A stretch of 64,000 nt of DNA from a bacterium. Lineage in GTDB: Bacteria > Myxococcota_A > Bradymonadia > UBA7976 > UBA1532. Below are positions 8,807 through 17,833 of the stretch, piece by piece (the first letter of the stretch is position 1; the number at the start of each line of letters is the position of its first letter). The translations under genes and the position numbers were made by a program. The notes beneath the pieces were generated by a model that saw nothing but the letters and a program-made list of their open reading frames with translations, was not told the origin of the DNA and searched no databases. The stretch covers positions 124,001 to 188,000 of the forward strand of contig JAUHXC010000012.1 in NCBI GenBank assembly GCA_030427205.1. The letters run 5' to 3'.

Positions 8807-11185
8807 TCAGAGCCGATAGTCGACCGTCGCGGTGACCGCCGAGCCCGAGAAGGGCGCGAAGCGGAAGTTGCGGGCGCTCTGCCGGACGCACGCGGCGTCG
8901 ACCCGCTCCACGGCGCCGCCGGCGATCGCCGACTGCGAGACCCGCCCATCCGACTGCACCGTGAGCTTCACGCGCAAGTGCAACGGCAGGTCGTAGAGCT
9001 TGCAGCGCACCAGCGAGCGGCGATAGCTCGGCGCCTGCCGGGCCACGGCGTTGGCCGGGCTCGGCGGCGCGACGGGCCCGGGGCGGCGGGCCGCTTCCGC
9101 TTCGGCCGCCTGCCGTGCTTCGAGGGCCCGGCGGGCGGCGCGGCGGCTCTCGGCGAGCGTGCGGGCCTTGCGCCGGGCGGCGCGCTCGGCGGCCTTCTTC
9201 TCGGCCCGTCGCCGGGCCTTGGCTTCGGCCCGCTGCTCGGCCCGGGCCTTCGCCGCGCGCGCCTCGGCCGCCTCACGCTCGGCCGCCTCACGCTCAGCCG
9301 CCGCTCGGGCCTGCCGTCGGCTCTCCCCCGCCGCGCGCTCGGCGGCGTTCGCCCGCGCGGTCAACTCGGCATCCGCGGGGCTCCCGTCCCTTGACGAGGC
9401 GCGCGCCGCCGGGGCCGCAGCGGCAACGAGACCCGCGCCCACCGGCGCATCAACCCGGGCCTCGTCGGTCGGCGCCGTCGGGGCCGCGCCGGCCTCCAAC
9501 GCATCCAGCCGGGCCTCGGTGCGGGCGATCGCGGCTTCGAGGGCGGCCACCCGATCGGCCGCGGGCTGCGCCGGATCGGCCGACGGCATGCTGCTCGCGC
9601 CGGCGCGCGACGCGGCGGTAGAGGTCGACGTCGAGACCGCCGGGGCCGGGGTCCGGCCCATCAACGCGGCGATGGTGCGATCGACGCTGCCGCGACTCTG
9701 AAGCAAAGCCGCCAGCAGACCGGCCGTGACCAGCGCCATAACGGCCACGGCGACCGCCAGCCAACGCAGAGCGGCCGAGCTGCCCGGCGGGGTCGCCATC
9801 ACGGTACGGGCATCGTCCGGGCCTTGCTCCGGCTCGACATCCGGCGCGCGCGGCGCCGACTCGGGCGCCGCGCCGCCAAGGCCCGGGGGCGCAGCGGCGA
9901 TCAGACCCGGCGGCGCCGTCTGCGTCATCGAGACCGGCGGCGCGGAGGCCACCTCGATGCGCGGCGGCGCGAGATCGGCCGGCTGCTCGCTGTGGCGCGC
10001 GTGCACCCAGCTGGCGACGATCAGCTCCGAGATCGCCGGGTCGATGTCCCGCCCTTCGGACCAGGCGCTCGCCCGCCGCAGCAGGTCGCCGTCGAGCAGA
10101 TGGCCCGGGTCCTGGTCGCGCTCCAACCATTCGCGGGCGCGGGCGGCCAGCCCATCGCCCAGGGTGCGCGCGTCGCACCACGCTTGATCGAAGACCTCGA
10201 CCAAGAGCCGGTTGGTGGGCCGCAGCACGGCGCCGTCGACCCGGGCGAGCCCGGCCATGCGCAGCTGGCGCTGAGCCTCTTCGCCCGGCTTCCAGTCGAC
10301 CCGATCGTCGCGGCGGATCCGGCTCCACCAACGGGCCGTCGCCCCGGGATCGGCGCAGTCGGTCCAGGCCTCAGCGGCGGCGAAGGTCGGCACCGACGAC
10401 AGCTCCGCGTCGAAGAGGAGCGCGTCGACCGTGGCGGCGACGGTATCGGCCTCGCTGCCCGAGACCATCAGCGGGCCGCCCTCGGCGATCGCGTCGACGA
10501 GCACCGTGGTCAGCGCGGGGTGGCCGGCGGTCCAGTCCATGATCCCGTCGAGCAGGGCCCGCGCGTCGCCGCCCGGCGTCTCGAGCCGCGGCAGGACCAC
10601 CTCGGCCTCCTCGGCGGTGAACGGATCGGGGCGCAGCTGCACGGCGGTGCGGAACCACGTCCGGGTATGGGATCGGCCCAGCGAGGCCGTGCGGATGTCG
10701 ATGCCCAGGTCGATCCGCTCGACCGCGCCGAACAAGCAGGTGACGATCGGGGTTCGCCCGACGACCTTGGCCGGGCGCAGCGCCCCGAAGAAGGCGTCGA
10801 TGTCGTGTCCGCCCGCCAGCAGCGCCTCGACGCTGTCGATCAGCAGCACCACCGGCCCGCCGGCGGGTACCGTCTGCAGGTAGCGCTGCCAGCGCTCGGC
10901 GGGATCGAGATCGCGGTAGTCATCCCAGAAGCGCGCCGGATCACCGAGGCCGAACTGCACCGCGCACGCCAGCGAGAGATCGAAGTAGAGCTCTCCCCCG
11001 CCCCGCGCGGCGAGGTCGATCTCGACGACCCGCAGGCCGCTGGCCCGGAGGGTATCGCCCATGCGCTCGCGCAGCCGGGTCTTGCCGGTCTGCGGTGGCC
11101 CGAAGACGTAGAAGTTCCGACCGGCGCGCAGGGCACGCAGGCAGTCACCGTCGACCGCGCGGGTGATGTAATCATCGAACCGCAT
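8807..11185 (-). CDS. AAA_35-like ATPase fused to coiled coil and TonB-C-like domain
   Basis: This is a 792-residue fusion. The start was put at the second ATG because the domain begins there and a G-rich ribosome site precedes it. Residues 1-400 resemble AAA_35 modules: FDDYITRAV, P-loop GPPQTGKT (29-36) and Walker B VVLLIDSVEALL. A Pro-rich spacer leads to one transmembrane helix (WLAVAVAVMALVTAGLLAAL). A long Ala/Arg/Glu coiled coil follows, and the last 70 residues resemble the TonB C-terminal or AgmX/PglI energiser fold (LRVKLTVQSDGRV, FRFAPF). This links a cytoplasmic ATPase to a periplasm-spanning rod. It is probably an operon partner of the kinase downstream. The role is not known. 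Confidence 0.7.
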   Translation of the reverse strand: MRFDDYITRAVDGDCLRALRAGRNFYVFGPPQTGKTRLRERMGDTLRASGLRVVEIDLAARGGGELYFDLSLACAVQFGLGDPARFWDDYRDLDPAERWQRYLQTVPAGGPVVLLIDSVEALLAGGHDIDAFFGALRPAKVVGRTPIVTCLFGAVERIDLGIDIRTASLGRSHTRTWFRTAVQLRPDPFTAEEAEVVLPRLETPGGDARALLDGIMDWTAGHPALTTVLVDAIAEGGPLMVSGSEADTVAATVDALLFDAELSSVPTFAAAEAWTDCADPGATARWWSRIRRDDRVDWKPGEEAQRQLRMAGLARVDGAVLRPTNRLLVEVFDQAWCDARTLGDGLAARAREWLERDQDPGHLLDGDLLRRASAWSEGRDIDPAISELIVASWVHARHSEQPADLAPPRIEVASAPPVSMTQTAPPGLIAAAPPGLGGAAPESAPRAPDVEPEQGPDDARTVMATPPGSSAALRWLAVAVAVMALVTAGLLAALLQSRGSVDRTIAALMGRTPAPAVSTSTSTAASRAGASSMPSADPAQPAADRVAALEAAIARTEARLDALEAGAAPTAPTDEARVDAPVGAGLVAAAAPAARASSRDGSPADAELTARANAAERAAGESRRQARAAAEREAAEREAAEARAAKARAEQRAEAKARRRAEKKAAERAARRKARTLAESRRAARRALEARQAAEAEAARRPGPVAPPSPANAVARQAPSYRRSLVRCKLYDLPLHLRVKLTVQSDGRVSQSAIAGGAVERVDAACVRQSARNFRFAPFSGSAVTATVDYRL

Positions 11186-11266
11186 CGTCCCCCCCGTCCC
11201 CCTCGTTGGGCGCATGCAGGCGATACAGGCCGAAACACTAGCAGAAAGTTACAGCAAAGCCATAAT

Positions 11267-11286
11267 CCATCACCGGCGGGTGATGG
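11267..11286. terminator. Perfect 8-bp stem hairpin
   Basis: CCATCACC (11267-11274) and GGTGATGG (11279-11286) flank a GGCG loop. It lies between the AAA/TonB-C gene and the ATPase gene, both minus strand, so it may terminate the upstream ATPase transcript or act as an operator. There is no T-run. Confidence 0.4.
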
Positions 11287-11324
11287 CAGGATGCGGGCAG
11301 TGCATCACTCGGCCTCGGCCGACC

Positions 11325-12419
11325 TCACTCGGGCCGGTAGTTGATCGAGCCTTCGCGGGTCCAGACCGACGACAGCGCGTCGCCGCCGGCCCGCAGCGCG
11401 TCGGCGTCTTTGCGGGTCACCCGGCGCACCACGGTATCGCCCCGCGGCAGACGCTCGACCTCGAACAGCCGCACCCGCTCGTCTTCGAGGGCCAGGGCGT
11501 CGAGCCCGGCGGCGTGGCGCAGGGTCATCAGCACCTGCGGGCGGGCATCGTCGCGCAGCACCAGCGCCTGCAGCTCGTCGACCACCTGCTTGGCCAGCGG
11601 CGCGTCGAGCGCCTGATCGGCGCTGTCGATGGCCACCACCGGCGGCACGTCGGGGTGCAGCATCAGGGTCGTGAGAAACAGCGCGTGCAGCGCGCTCTCC
11701 GGCGCGTCGAAGGCCGACAGCGCGTTGTGGCTCGGCGCGAGGCGGCGGTCGTGCAGCGCCAGCACGTAGCGCCGGGTCGGCACCACGGTCGACAGATGGG
11801 TCTCGCGCGGCGTCGCCAGGGTCGGGCGATCGGTCCAGGGGATGACCTCTTCGAGCAGCGCCTCCAGGCGCCGCCCTTCGGGGCCGGCGAGCACCTCGGG
11901 CACCGCGTCGGCCAGCCCGCCCCCGGAGAAGCCGAGCGGCGCGCCGCCCATGGGATCGGGGTAGGCCCCCTGCAGGACGGGGGTCGCCAGGGAGAAGACC
12001 CCGAAGCGCCCCAGCTCGGGCTCGAGCGGCGGCGGGCGCTCACCGCGTTCGGCCGGGCCGCCGGCCGCCGGCTCGACCTTGTCGCGCACGCTCCACAGCT
12101 TGGGATCCTCGTGATCGGGCTTGATGGCCAGCGTGCGCTTGTTGCCGTCTTCGTCGGCCAGCGCGATCCAGACCGCCCCCGAGCCGCGGTCGGTGAAGCC
12201 CGAGAGGTAGCGCGACGGCGAGCCCGGCCGGACCCCGCGGCGCCACAGCCGGATCTCCTTGACGCCTTCGGGGTGCGTGCCCTCGGCGGCCAGACCGAGG
12301 GCTTCGAGCAGGTTGGTCTTGCCCGAGCCGCCCGGCCCCACGAAGACGTTGAACCGGGCCAGATCGAGCTTGACGTCGAGCAGCGACTTGAAGCCTCGGA
12401 TGTGCGCCGAGCGGATCAT
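11325..12419 (-). CDS. RecF/OLD-like AAA ATPase
   Basis: A 364-residue protein beginning MIRSAHIRGFKSL, typical of SMC/RecF-like AAA_21 ATPases; a GGGGAGGG site sits just upstream of this ATG. Walker A is GPGGSGKT (28-35). The second half holds the D-box-like VVAIDSADQALDAPL and LMTLRHAAGLDAL, matching the Walker B and H-loop order of the family. There is no TOPRIM nuclease domain, so it is not a full OLD nuclease. Such stand-alone ATPases are found in defence and DNA-repair settings. No nuclease gene follows, so the job is open. Confidence 0.75.
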   Translation of the reverse strand: MIRSAHIRGFKSLLDVKLDLARFNVFVGPGGSGKTNLLEALGLAAEGTHPEGVKEIRLWRRGVRPGSPSRYLSGFTDRGSGAVWIALADEDGNKRTLAIKPDHEDPKLWSVRDKVEPAAGGPAERGERPPPLEPELGRFGVFSLATPVLQGAYPDPMGGAPLGFSGGGLADAVPEVLAGPEGRRLEALLEEVIPWTDRPTLATPRETHLSTVVPTRRYVLALHDRRLAPSHNALSAFDAPESALHALFLTTLMLHPDVPPVVAIDSADQALDAPLAKQVVDELQALVLRDDARPQVLMTLRHAAGLDALALEDERVRLFEVERLPRGDTVVRRVTRKDADALRAGGDALSSVWTREGSINYRPE

Positions 12420-12515
12420 GCACCCTCCCCTGACGGCTGGATCATGACACCGGCCGGCCGTCGATGGAAGGCGCACCGCATACGGTAGCGGGCGCGCGGC
12501 GTCTGGCGGCGGGGG

Positions 12516-12704
12516 TCAGCGGGTGACGGCGACCTTCAGCCCGGGCGCCCAGTGCTTCTTGTCGTCGGTGTAGTACAGGTAGGCCTGCGAGGCCGGCCCG
12601 GTGAAGGTGCCCGGCACCTGCGCCACCAGATCGAGCGGCACCTGCTTCTCGGCGCCCGGCGCCAGATCGCGGAAGTAGAGGATGACCTCCCGCGGGCGCG
12701 TCTC
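12516..12704 (-). pseudogene. In-frame C-terminus cut off from the A2M gene by a stop codon
   Basis: Directly after the TAA at 12705-12707 the same frame runs on for 62 codons to a TGA at 12516-12518. It encodes ETRPREVILYF, then LAPG, VPLDLVAQVPG and AYLYYTDDKKHW. This is the expected C-terminal beta domain of bacterial alpha-2-macroglobulins, where a Tyr would fit at the stop. The frame is not shifted, codon use is unchanged, and there is no separate start or ribosome site. A single TAC-to-TAA change, sequencing error or readthrough would explain it. Confidence 0.75.
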
Positions 12705-15700
12705 TTAGAACGCGATGATCTTCTTCTCGCGCAGCTCCTTGAGCTGCCACGTCTGGAAGGTCAGGCCACCGGGGAAGCCGATCCGGGCGAGGGTCATCGG
12801 CTGCCCCTGGTCGGTCACGTTCTTCACCGTCGCCATCAGCCGGACCGCCTCGCCCATGGGCACGCTGTCCCGGCTGAGCGTGGTCGCGACGGCCACGGTG
12901 GCCTCGGGGTGGCTCTCCGGGTTCTGCGCGCGATACTCGATGGCCATGGAGAACGGCAGCCGGTCGGCCCCGTCGAGGCGCAGCTCGATGGTGTGCTTCG
13001 CCGGGCTCAGGTGGCGCCCGATGTCATCGAACTCGATGGGATCGCGGTGCCCCGCGGCGTAGGCCTTGCTGGCCACGACCTTGCCGTCGACCACCAGCGA
13101 GACGGTGCCCGCGCCCTTGGTCGCCCGGTTCTTCTCGGTGTAGGCGGTCATCGCCTCGAGCGCGAGCACCGTGGCCTGCGTCGCGCCCCACTGACCGAAG
13201 CCGCCGCGGTTCTTGTTGAGCCAGTCCACCGCCTTGCGCACCGCGTCCTCGTGCCCGCCGGCCGACATCAGCGCCATCATCGCCAGCGCCGTGGTCTCGA
13301 TGTGCAGGTTCTTGCCGCTGCTCTTGGTGATCGAGTGATCAGCGCCGGTCCAGGCGCCCTCCGAACCCTGCATCTCGGCCAGCCGACGGGCCATGTCGCG
13401 CCCCGCGTCGGCCCGCGCCGGCATCGCCAGCAGCGTATTGGCCGCCAGCGCCAGCAGATAGGCGTCCTTGGTCGTCGTCCCACGCCTGGTCTGGGCGTCG
13501 ATCTCGGGCCCGAAGTCGGCGCCCAGGCCCGCCTCGGCCACCGCCCAGGTGATGTAGGCGTCGGTGACCTCCTTCGAGGCGCGCCCGAAGCTGTCGAGCG
13601 CCTTCTGATTGCGCTGGAAGCCGCCCTTGCCGTCGCGCCGGCCCTTCAGATAGGCCACCGTGCGCTGGATCATCGCGTCGTCGACGCCGCCGTAGACCCG
13701 CTTCATGTCGAGGAACTGCAAGATGCCATAGGCGGTCAGCGCCTCGTGGGGCGGCGAAGAGCCGAACCACTCGTAGCCGTCCTTCTTGGTCTCGTAGCCC
13801 ACCAGCCGGTTGTAGCCCTTCTCGATGAGCCCGTTGGTGCGCGCCACCAGCGCCGGATCGGCCACGTCGTTGGCCTGCAGATAACGCAGCACCATCACGT
13901 TGGGGTAGTTGCTGCTGCTCGTCTGCTCGAAGCAGCCCGAGGGCTGACGGATGAGGCCGGCGAGGCCGCCGGTCATCGTCGAGATCGGGCTGGGATACAG
14001 CTTGAGCGTGCCCTCGAAGGTGCCGGCGGTGGCCGCGGAGAAGTCGAAGTTCATCGAGACACCGTCCTTGGACAACGTGCCGCCGCTCTCGGCGAGCTGC
14101 GGGAAGCCGAGCGGCTCGATGCGCACCTGGCGGACGAACTCGTCCTTCAACCCGCCGGCGTTGGCCGCGAGCTTGACGTCGCTCTGGCCGCGCACGGCGG
14201 TGACCTCGAGCGGGTAGTACAGGCTCTGGCGGGCTTCGGGGGCCAGCGTCGGCTCGGGCAGCGTCACCGGCTTCTGCAGCTTCAGGCCCTCGCCGAAGTC
14301 GCTGGCGAGCGACAGCGGCAGCGGGTTCTTCTGCTCGTTGGACAAGATCAGCGGCAGCTCGAGCACGTCGCCCTGGCTCACCTCGACCGGCAGCTTGGCC
14401 GCCATGCTGAACGGCAGGCTCGAGGTGATGACCTCTTCCGATCGGCCGATCATCGCCCCGCCGGCGCCTTCAGCGAAGACCCGGAACGACGTGACCGCGT
14501 CGCTGAGGTGGAACGTCACCGTGGCCTTGCCGTCGGGGCCGGTGCGCACCGCCGGGGCCCAGTGGATGGTCTCGCGGAAGTCGGTGCGCGGGCCGTCGTA
14601 CTCCAGCGGATAGTCCGGCGCGGGGAAGACCCGGGCCTTGGTCACCGGCGCGCTCCACCAGCCGCCGACATTGGCCGCCATCTTCTTCTTCTCGGCGCCG
14701 GCCCAGTCTTTGTCGGCCTCGGCGAAGAGCTGGGCGATCTCGCCCTTGGCGGCGACGTCGGCGGCGATGTCGTCGTCCATCCGGGCGTCGAGCATCGGCT
14801 TCATCGCCCGGCGACGCGCCTGACGAGCCATCGGCATCGGCTCCGCTTCGGCCTCTTCCATGCGCGGGGCCTCGGCGGCCCTCGCCGGCTGGGCCGCCGG
14901 GGGCGGAGGCGGAGGCGCCGGCTCGGCGGGCGGCGCCGGATCAGCGGCCGGGCGGGCCTGTTCGGCCGCCGCCACCGCCATCGGACGTGCAGGTACGGGC
15001 GCAGCGCCGCGTGGCCGCCGCGGCCGAGCCCCCGGTCCGGCGCCCTTGCCGCGGGCCCCGATGTTGCCCAGCCCCAGGCCCTGCCCCCGACCGCCGCCGC
15101 CGCGCCCGACGCCGCGCAGGCCGAGGCCGCCGAAGCCCTCGGCCTGACCGATGGCGCCGCCGAAGACCGAGCCGGTGGTCGCGGAGACCTTCGGCGGCGG
15201 GTTCTTGACCCGCTGCCACTCGAACTTGCGCCAGCCGCGGGTGCCCATCAACAGCTCCATGGCCAGCGCCGACTTCTCTTCTTTCAGGTCGAAGTAGAAC
15301 TTGGGCTCCTCGATCTTGCCGGGCACCTCGCCCTCGAGCAGCACCTTGGCCAGCAGGTGGCCTTTCTTGTCGTCGGCGAAGCTGATGACGGTGTCATCGA
15401 CCACCGACAGCGCCAGCTCCGCGGGCACCGGCGTGCCGTCGGGCGCGGTGGTCGTGATCTCCAACGCCGCCTGGGCCCGCGGCACGTAGCGCTCGGCGCT
15501 CGGCTCCACCTTCACCTGCAGGCCGGCGCGGCGGTTACGCATGACGACCCGCTCGGCCATCGGCTCGAGCGTCTCGTCGAAGACGGTGACCCGGGCGACG
15601 CCGCGGGCCTTGCCCAGCCCCTCGTCCTGCGGCTTCAGGTGCACGATCGCCGGCCCGCTGTCGGGCACGGCCACCGCGGCCGCGTCGAGCAGCCGGTCGC

Positions 15701-16991
15701 GCAGCATGCCGGTCACGATGACCGTGCGCGGGCTGGCGCAGCGCACCGCGAGCCGCAGCGCGTCCGCCTGACCATCGAGGTCGTCGAAGGTCCGCAGGAC
15801 GCAGCCGTCATCCTCGGCGACGGGCACGGTGTACTGCTCGGTGACGCCCACCGGGCGGGTGATCTCCACCTTGTAGGTGCGGCCGGTGGCGGGGGTGAAC
15901 TCGAAGCGACCGAGGCCGTTCTTGTAGCTCTCGAACCTGGCGACCGCGTTGCCCTGATCGTCGACGACCCGCCCGGCGACGTCCGCCGGCTTGCCGATGA
16001 GGTTCTTCGCCTCGAAGTAGACCCGCGACGGCAGCCCGGTCACCAGCGCGCCGCCCTCGGGGAAGACGCTGAACTCGAGCTTCTTGAGGATGATCGGCAC
16101 CCGCCGGGTGATCGACTCGGTGACGCCGCCGTCGTCGACGAGCACCGTGAGCAGCGCGTCACCGCGCTCGATCTCGGCCGGCAGCTGGAAGCGCACCAGC
16201 CCGCCGCCGTCGGCGTTGGTGGTCAGCGAGATCGGCGGCAGCTGCTGCCCGTCGAGGGTCACCAGCCCCCGCAGGGCCTGACCGCCGAGCGGCTCGCCGG
16301 TCGGCCGCTTGACCTCGATGGTCGCGGTGACCTCGTCCCCTGCCCCATAGGCCTTGCGCACGAACTCGAGCTTCTTCTTGACCCGCGGCGGCTCGTAGGT
16401 GCTGACGATGATCTTGCGGATGCCCTTCTCGCCGTCCCGGGCGGTGGCCCGCACCTCGTACTCGCCGCCCTGCACCCCGTCGGGCAGCACGAAGTCGTTG
16501 GTCGACAGCCCCTTCTGCTGCGCCACCCGCTTGGAGATGACCGTCGATCCCTTGGGGCTGACGAGCTCGTAGTGCACGTCGGAGAACTGCTCGGGCCCGC
16601 TCAGGTCGCGCAGCTTCAGATCCCACGCCTTGATCCAGATCGTCTCGCCCGGCTTGTACAGCGGCTTGTCGACCTGCACGTAGATCCGCCGGTTCACCTC
16701 GCCTTCGAAGTGGGTCGCGATCTTCTGCGTCAGCTCGTCGACCGGCGGCAGCTTCTCCAGCCGGGGCGAAGCCGCCGGCGCCTGCTCGGCGGCCACCGGC
16801 GGCCGGATGGTCTTCTTTTTCGGCGCGTCGGGATCCACATCGGGTTTGACGACCGGCGGCTGAGCCGCCAGCTCGGCGGCGGCCTTCGACCCCGCGGTCT
16901 CATCGGTGCCGGGCGGGCCTTCGCCGCCATCGCGCGGCGCGCAGCCGAGGGCCAGGGCCGCGGCGCAGGCGGCCAGGAGCAGACGACTCAT
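12705..16991 (-). CDS. Bacterial alpha-2-macroglobulin lipoprotein, ends at an in-frame stop
   Basis: The 1428-residue product begins with a lipoprotein signal (AALALGC) behind an AGGAGG site. MG domains follow (DKPLYKPGETIWIKAWDL is the MG2 hallmark). The thioester site GCFEQ has its Cys at about residue 1020, in PSGCFEQTSSS, followed by the alpha-helical toroid with GGFQ and GAWT repeats. These proteins trap proteases in the periplasm through the thioester. Residues 611-730 hold an unusual Gly/Arg then Pro/Ala-rich insert between MG domains. The gene stops at TAA 12705-12707, while 62 further codons of the family's C-terminus follow in frame, so this allele may be truncated. Not followed by a PBP1C gene as in enterobacteria. 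Confidence 0.88.
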   Translation of the reverse strand: MSRLLLAACAAALALGCAPRDGGEGPPGTDETAGSKAAAELAAQPPVVKPDVDPDAPKKKTIRPPVAAEQAPAASPRLEKLPPVDELTQKIATHFEGEVNRRIYVQVDKPLYKPGETIWIKAWDLKLRDLSGPEQFSDVHYELVSPKGSTVISKRVAQQKGLSTNDFVLPDGVQGGEYEVRATARDGEKGIRKIIVSTYEPPRVKKKLEFVRKAYGAGDEVTATIEVKRPTGEPLGGQALRGLVTLDGQQLPPISLTTNADGGGLVRFQLPAEIERGDALLTVLVDDGGVTESITRRVPIILKKLEFSVFPEGGALVTGLPSRVYFEAKNLIGKPADVAGRVVDDQGNAVARFESYKNGLGRFEFTPATGRTYKVEITRPVGVTEQYTVPVAEDDGCVLRTFDDLDGQADALRLAVRCASPRTVIVTGMLRDRLLDAAAVAVPDSGPAIVHLKPQDEGLGKARGVARVTVFDETLEPMAERVVMRNRRAGLQVKVEPSAERYVPRAQAALEITTTAPDGTPVPAELALSVVDDTVISFADDKKGHLLAKVLLEGEVPGKIEEPKFYFDLKEEKSALAMELLMGTRGWRKFEWQRVKNPPPKVSATTGSVFGGAIGQAEGFGGLGLRGVGRGGGGRGQGLGLGNIGARGKGAGPGARPRRPRGAAPVPARPMAVAAAEQARPAADPAPPAEPAPPPPPPAAQPARAAEAPRMEEAEAEPMPMARQARRRAMKPMLDARMDDDIAADVAAKGEIAQLFAEADKDWAGAEKKKMAANVGGWWSAPVTKARVFPAPDYPLEYDGPRTDFRETIHWAPAVRTGPDGKATVTFHLSDAVTSFRVFAEGAGGAMIGRSEEVITSSLPFSMAAKLPVEVSQGDVLELPLILSNEQKNPLPLSLASDFGEGLKLQKPVTLPEPTLAPEARQSLYYPLEVTAVRGQSDVKLAANAGGLKDEFVRQVRIEPLGFPQLAESGGTLSKDGVSMNFDFSAATAGTFEGTLKLYPSPISTMTGGLAGLIRQPSGCFEQTSSSNYPNVMVLRYLQANDVADPALVARTNGLIEKGYNRLVGYETKKDGYEWFGSSPPHEALTAYGILQFLDMKRVYGGVDDAMIQRTVAYLKGRRDGKGGFQRNQKALDSFGRASKEVTDAYITWAVAEAGLGADFGPEIDAQTRRGTTTKDAYLLALAANTLLAMPARADAGRDMARRLAEMQGSEGAWTGADHSITKSSGKNLHIETTALAMMALMSAGGHEDAVRKAVDWLNKNRGGFGQWGATQATVLALEAMTAYTEKNRATKGAGTVSLVVDGKVVASKAYAAGHRDPIEFDDIGRHLSPAKHTIELRLDGADRLPFSMAIEYRAQNPESHPEATVAVATTLSRDSVPMGEAVRLMATVKNVTDQGQPMTLARIGFPGGLTFQTWQLKELREKKIIAF

Positions 16992-17225
16992 CGATCCTCC
17001 TCGTTGTCTCTTCGTCGACGTGCCGACCCGCTACGGGCGAGAGGGCGCGGCGATCTGAATCCCCCGACTCCGGGTATCGCAGATCCGCAGACGCGGTGCA
17101 CGCATCAGTCAGCGCGAGCGGCCCGGAGTTCCCACGGCGTCACCCGTCCGAGGTACACGGCGACGAAAAGGCGCCCGGCGCAGAATCTTGGTAGCCTGTC
17201 GGCAGATTGACTGGCAGGCCCCTCG
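16992..17225. other. Divergent intergenic region
   Basis: These 234 bases separate the A2M gene (minus) from the zinc-ribbon gene (plus) and must hold both promoters. I see no clear -35/-10 pair, palindrome or repeat in it. A weak GG-N10-GC spacing occurs around TTGGTAGCCTGTCGGCAG, which is not convincing as a sigma-54 site. Confidence 0.4.
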
Positions 17226-17819
17226 ATGCCCTCACTGCTCGATCGCTGTCCCGAGTGCGGCGCGCCCGGCGCCGCCGGCGAAATCTGCTCGACGCCCGAT
17301 TGCCACGCCCGCGGCGTGCGCATCACCTCGGCCGACGAAGACCCCGAGCGGCCCGACGGCATCGTCTTCGATCTGGGCTCCTTGCAGGCGCAGTTCGCCG
17401 ACATCCCCGATCCGGAAGACGAGCCCATGGATCCGGCGCAGGCCCCGCCTCCGCCGCCCCCGCCGCGCAAGCCCTACGGCCGCCCCGAGAGCAAGCCCGA
17501 ACCCCCGCCGCCGCCCGCGCCGGCCCCGATCCAGGACGACAACTGGGCCGCGAACTGGCGCCCGCCGCCGCCCCGGCGCGAGGCCGAGAAGACCCTGCTC
17601 GTCGAGCCCATCCGGGACGACGAAGACGAACCGATCGGCGCGCCCAAGACCCGCTCGAGCCTGCTGACGATCATCATCGTGCTGTCGGTGCTGTTCATCC
17701 TGGTCGCCGTGGTCTGGCTGATGCTCAACCCGCCCGAGCCCAGCGCCCGCAAGGGGCGCTCCGACGTGGCACAGCCGGCGCCCGTGGCCCTGATCGCCGC
17801 GCGCCCGCCGAGCGGCTGA
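17226..17819 (+). CDS. Zinc-ribbon, Pro-rich, single-pass membrane protein
   Basis: A 197-residue protein. The N-terminus carries a four-Cys ribbon (CPECGAPG...CSTPDC, residues 8-26). A long acidic and poly-Pro linker (about 60-115) follows, then one hydrophobic helix near residues 147-167 (LLTIIIVLSVLFILVAVVWL) and a short tail. The topology suggests a cytoplasmic ribbon on a flexible arm held at the inner membrane. I do not recognise a named family. There is no obvious ribosome site at the chosen ATG. It converges with the formylglycine-enzyme-like gene 14 bases away. Confidence 0.65.
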   Translation: MPSLLDRCPECGAPGAAGEICSTPDCHARGVRITSADEDPERPDGIVFDLGSLQAQFADIPDPEDEPMDPAQAPPPPPPPRKPYGRPESKPEPPPPPAPAPIQDDNWAANWRPPPPRREAEKTLLVEPIRDDEDEPIGAPKTRSSLLTIIIVLSVLFILVAVVWLMLNPPEPSARKGRSDVAQPAPVALIAARPPSG

Positions 17820-17833
17820 CCCGGACTCTGCGC

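Noticed and set aside
12700..12720. Frameshift at the end of the A2M gene
   Set aside because: The conserved sequence continues in exactly the same frame after the TAA, so it is a nonsense codon and not a frameshift.
12442..12750. Separate small minus-strand gene downstream of the A2M gene
   Set aside because: It is in a different frame from the conserved A2M C-terminus and its translation is featureless. The true continuation is the A2M frame past the TAA.
12552..17210. A 1552-codon open frame on the plus strand
   Set aside because: It is the antisense shadow of the alpha-2-macroglobulin gene; its product is an unnatural Arg/Gly/His/Leu-rich string without domains, while the minus frame has clear motifs.
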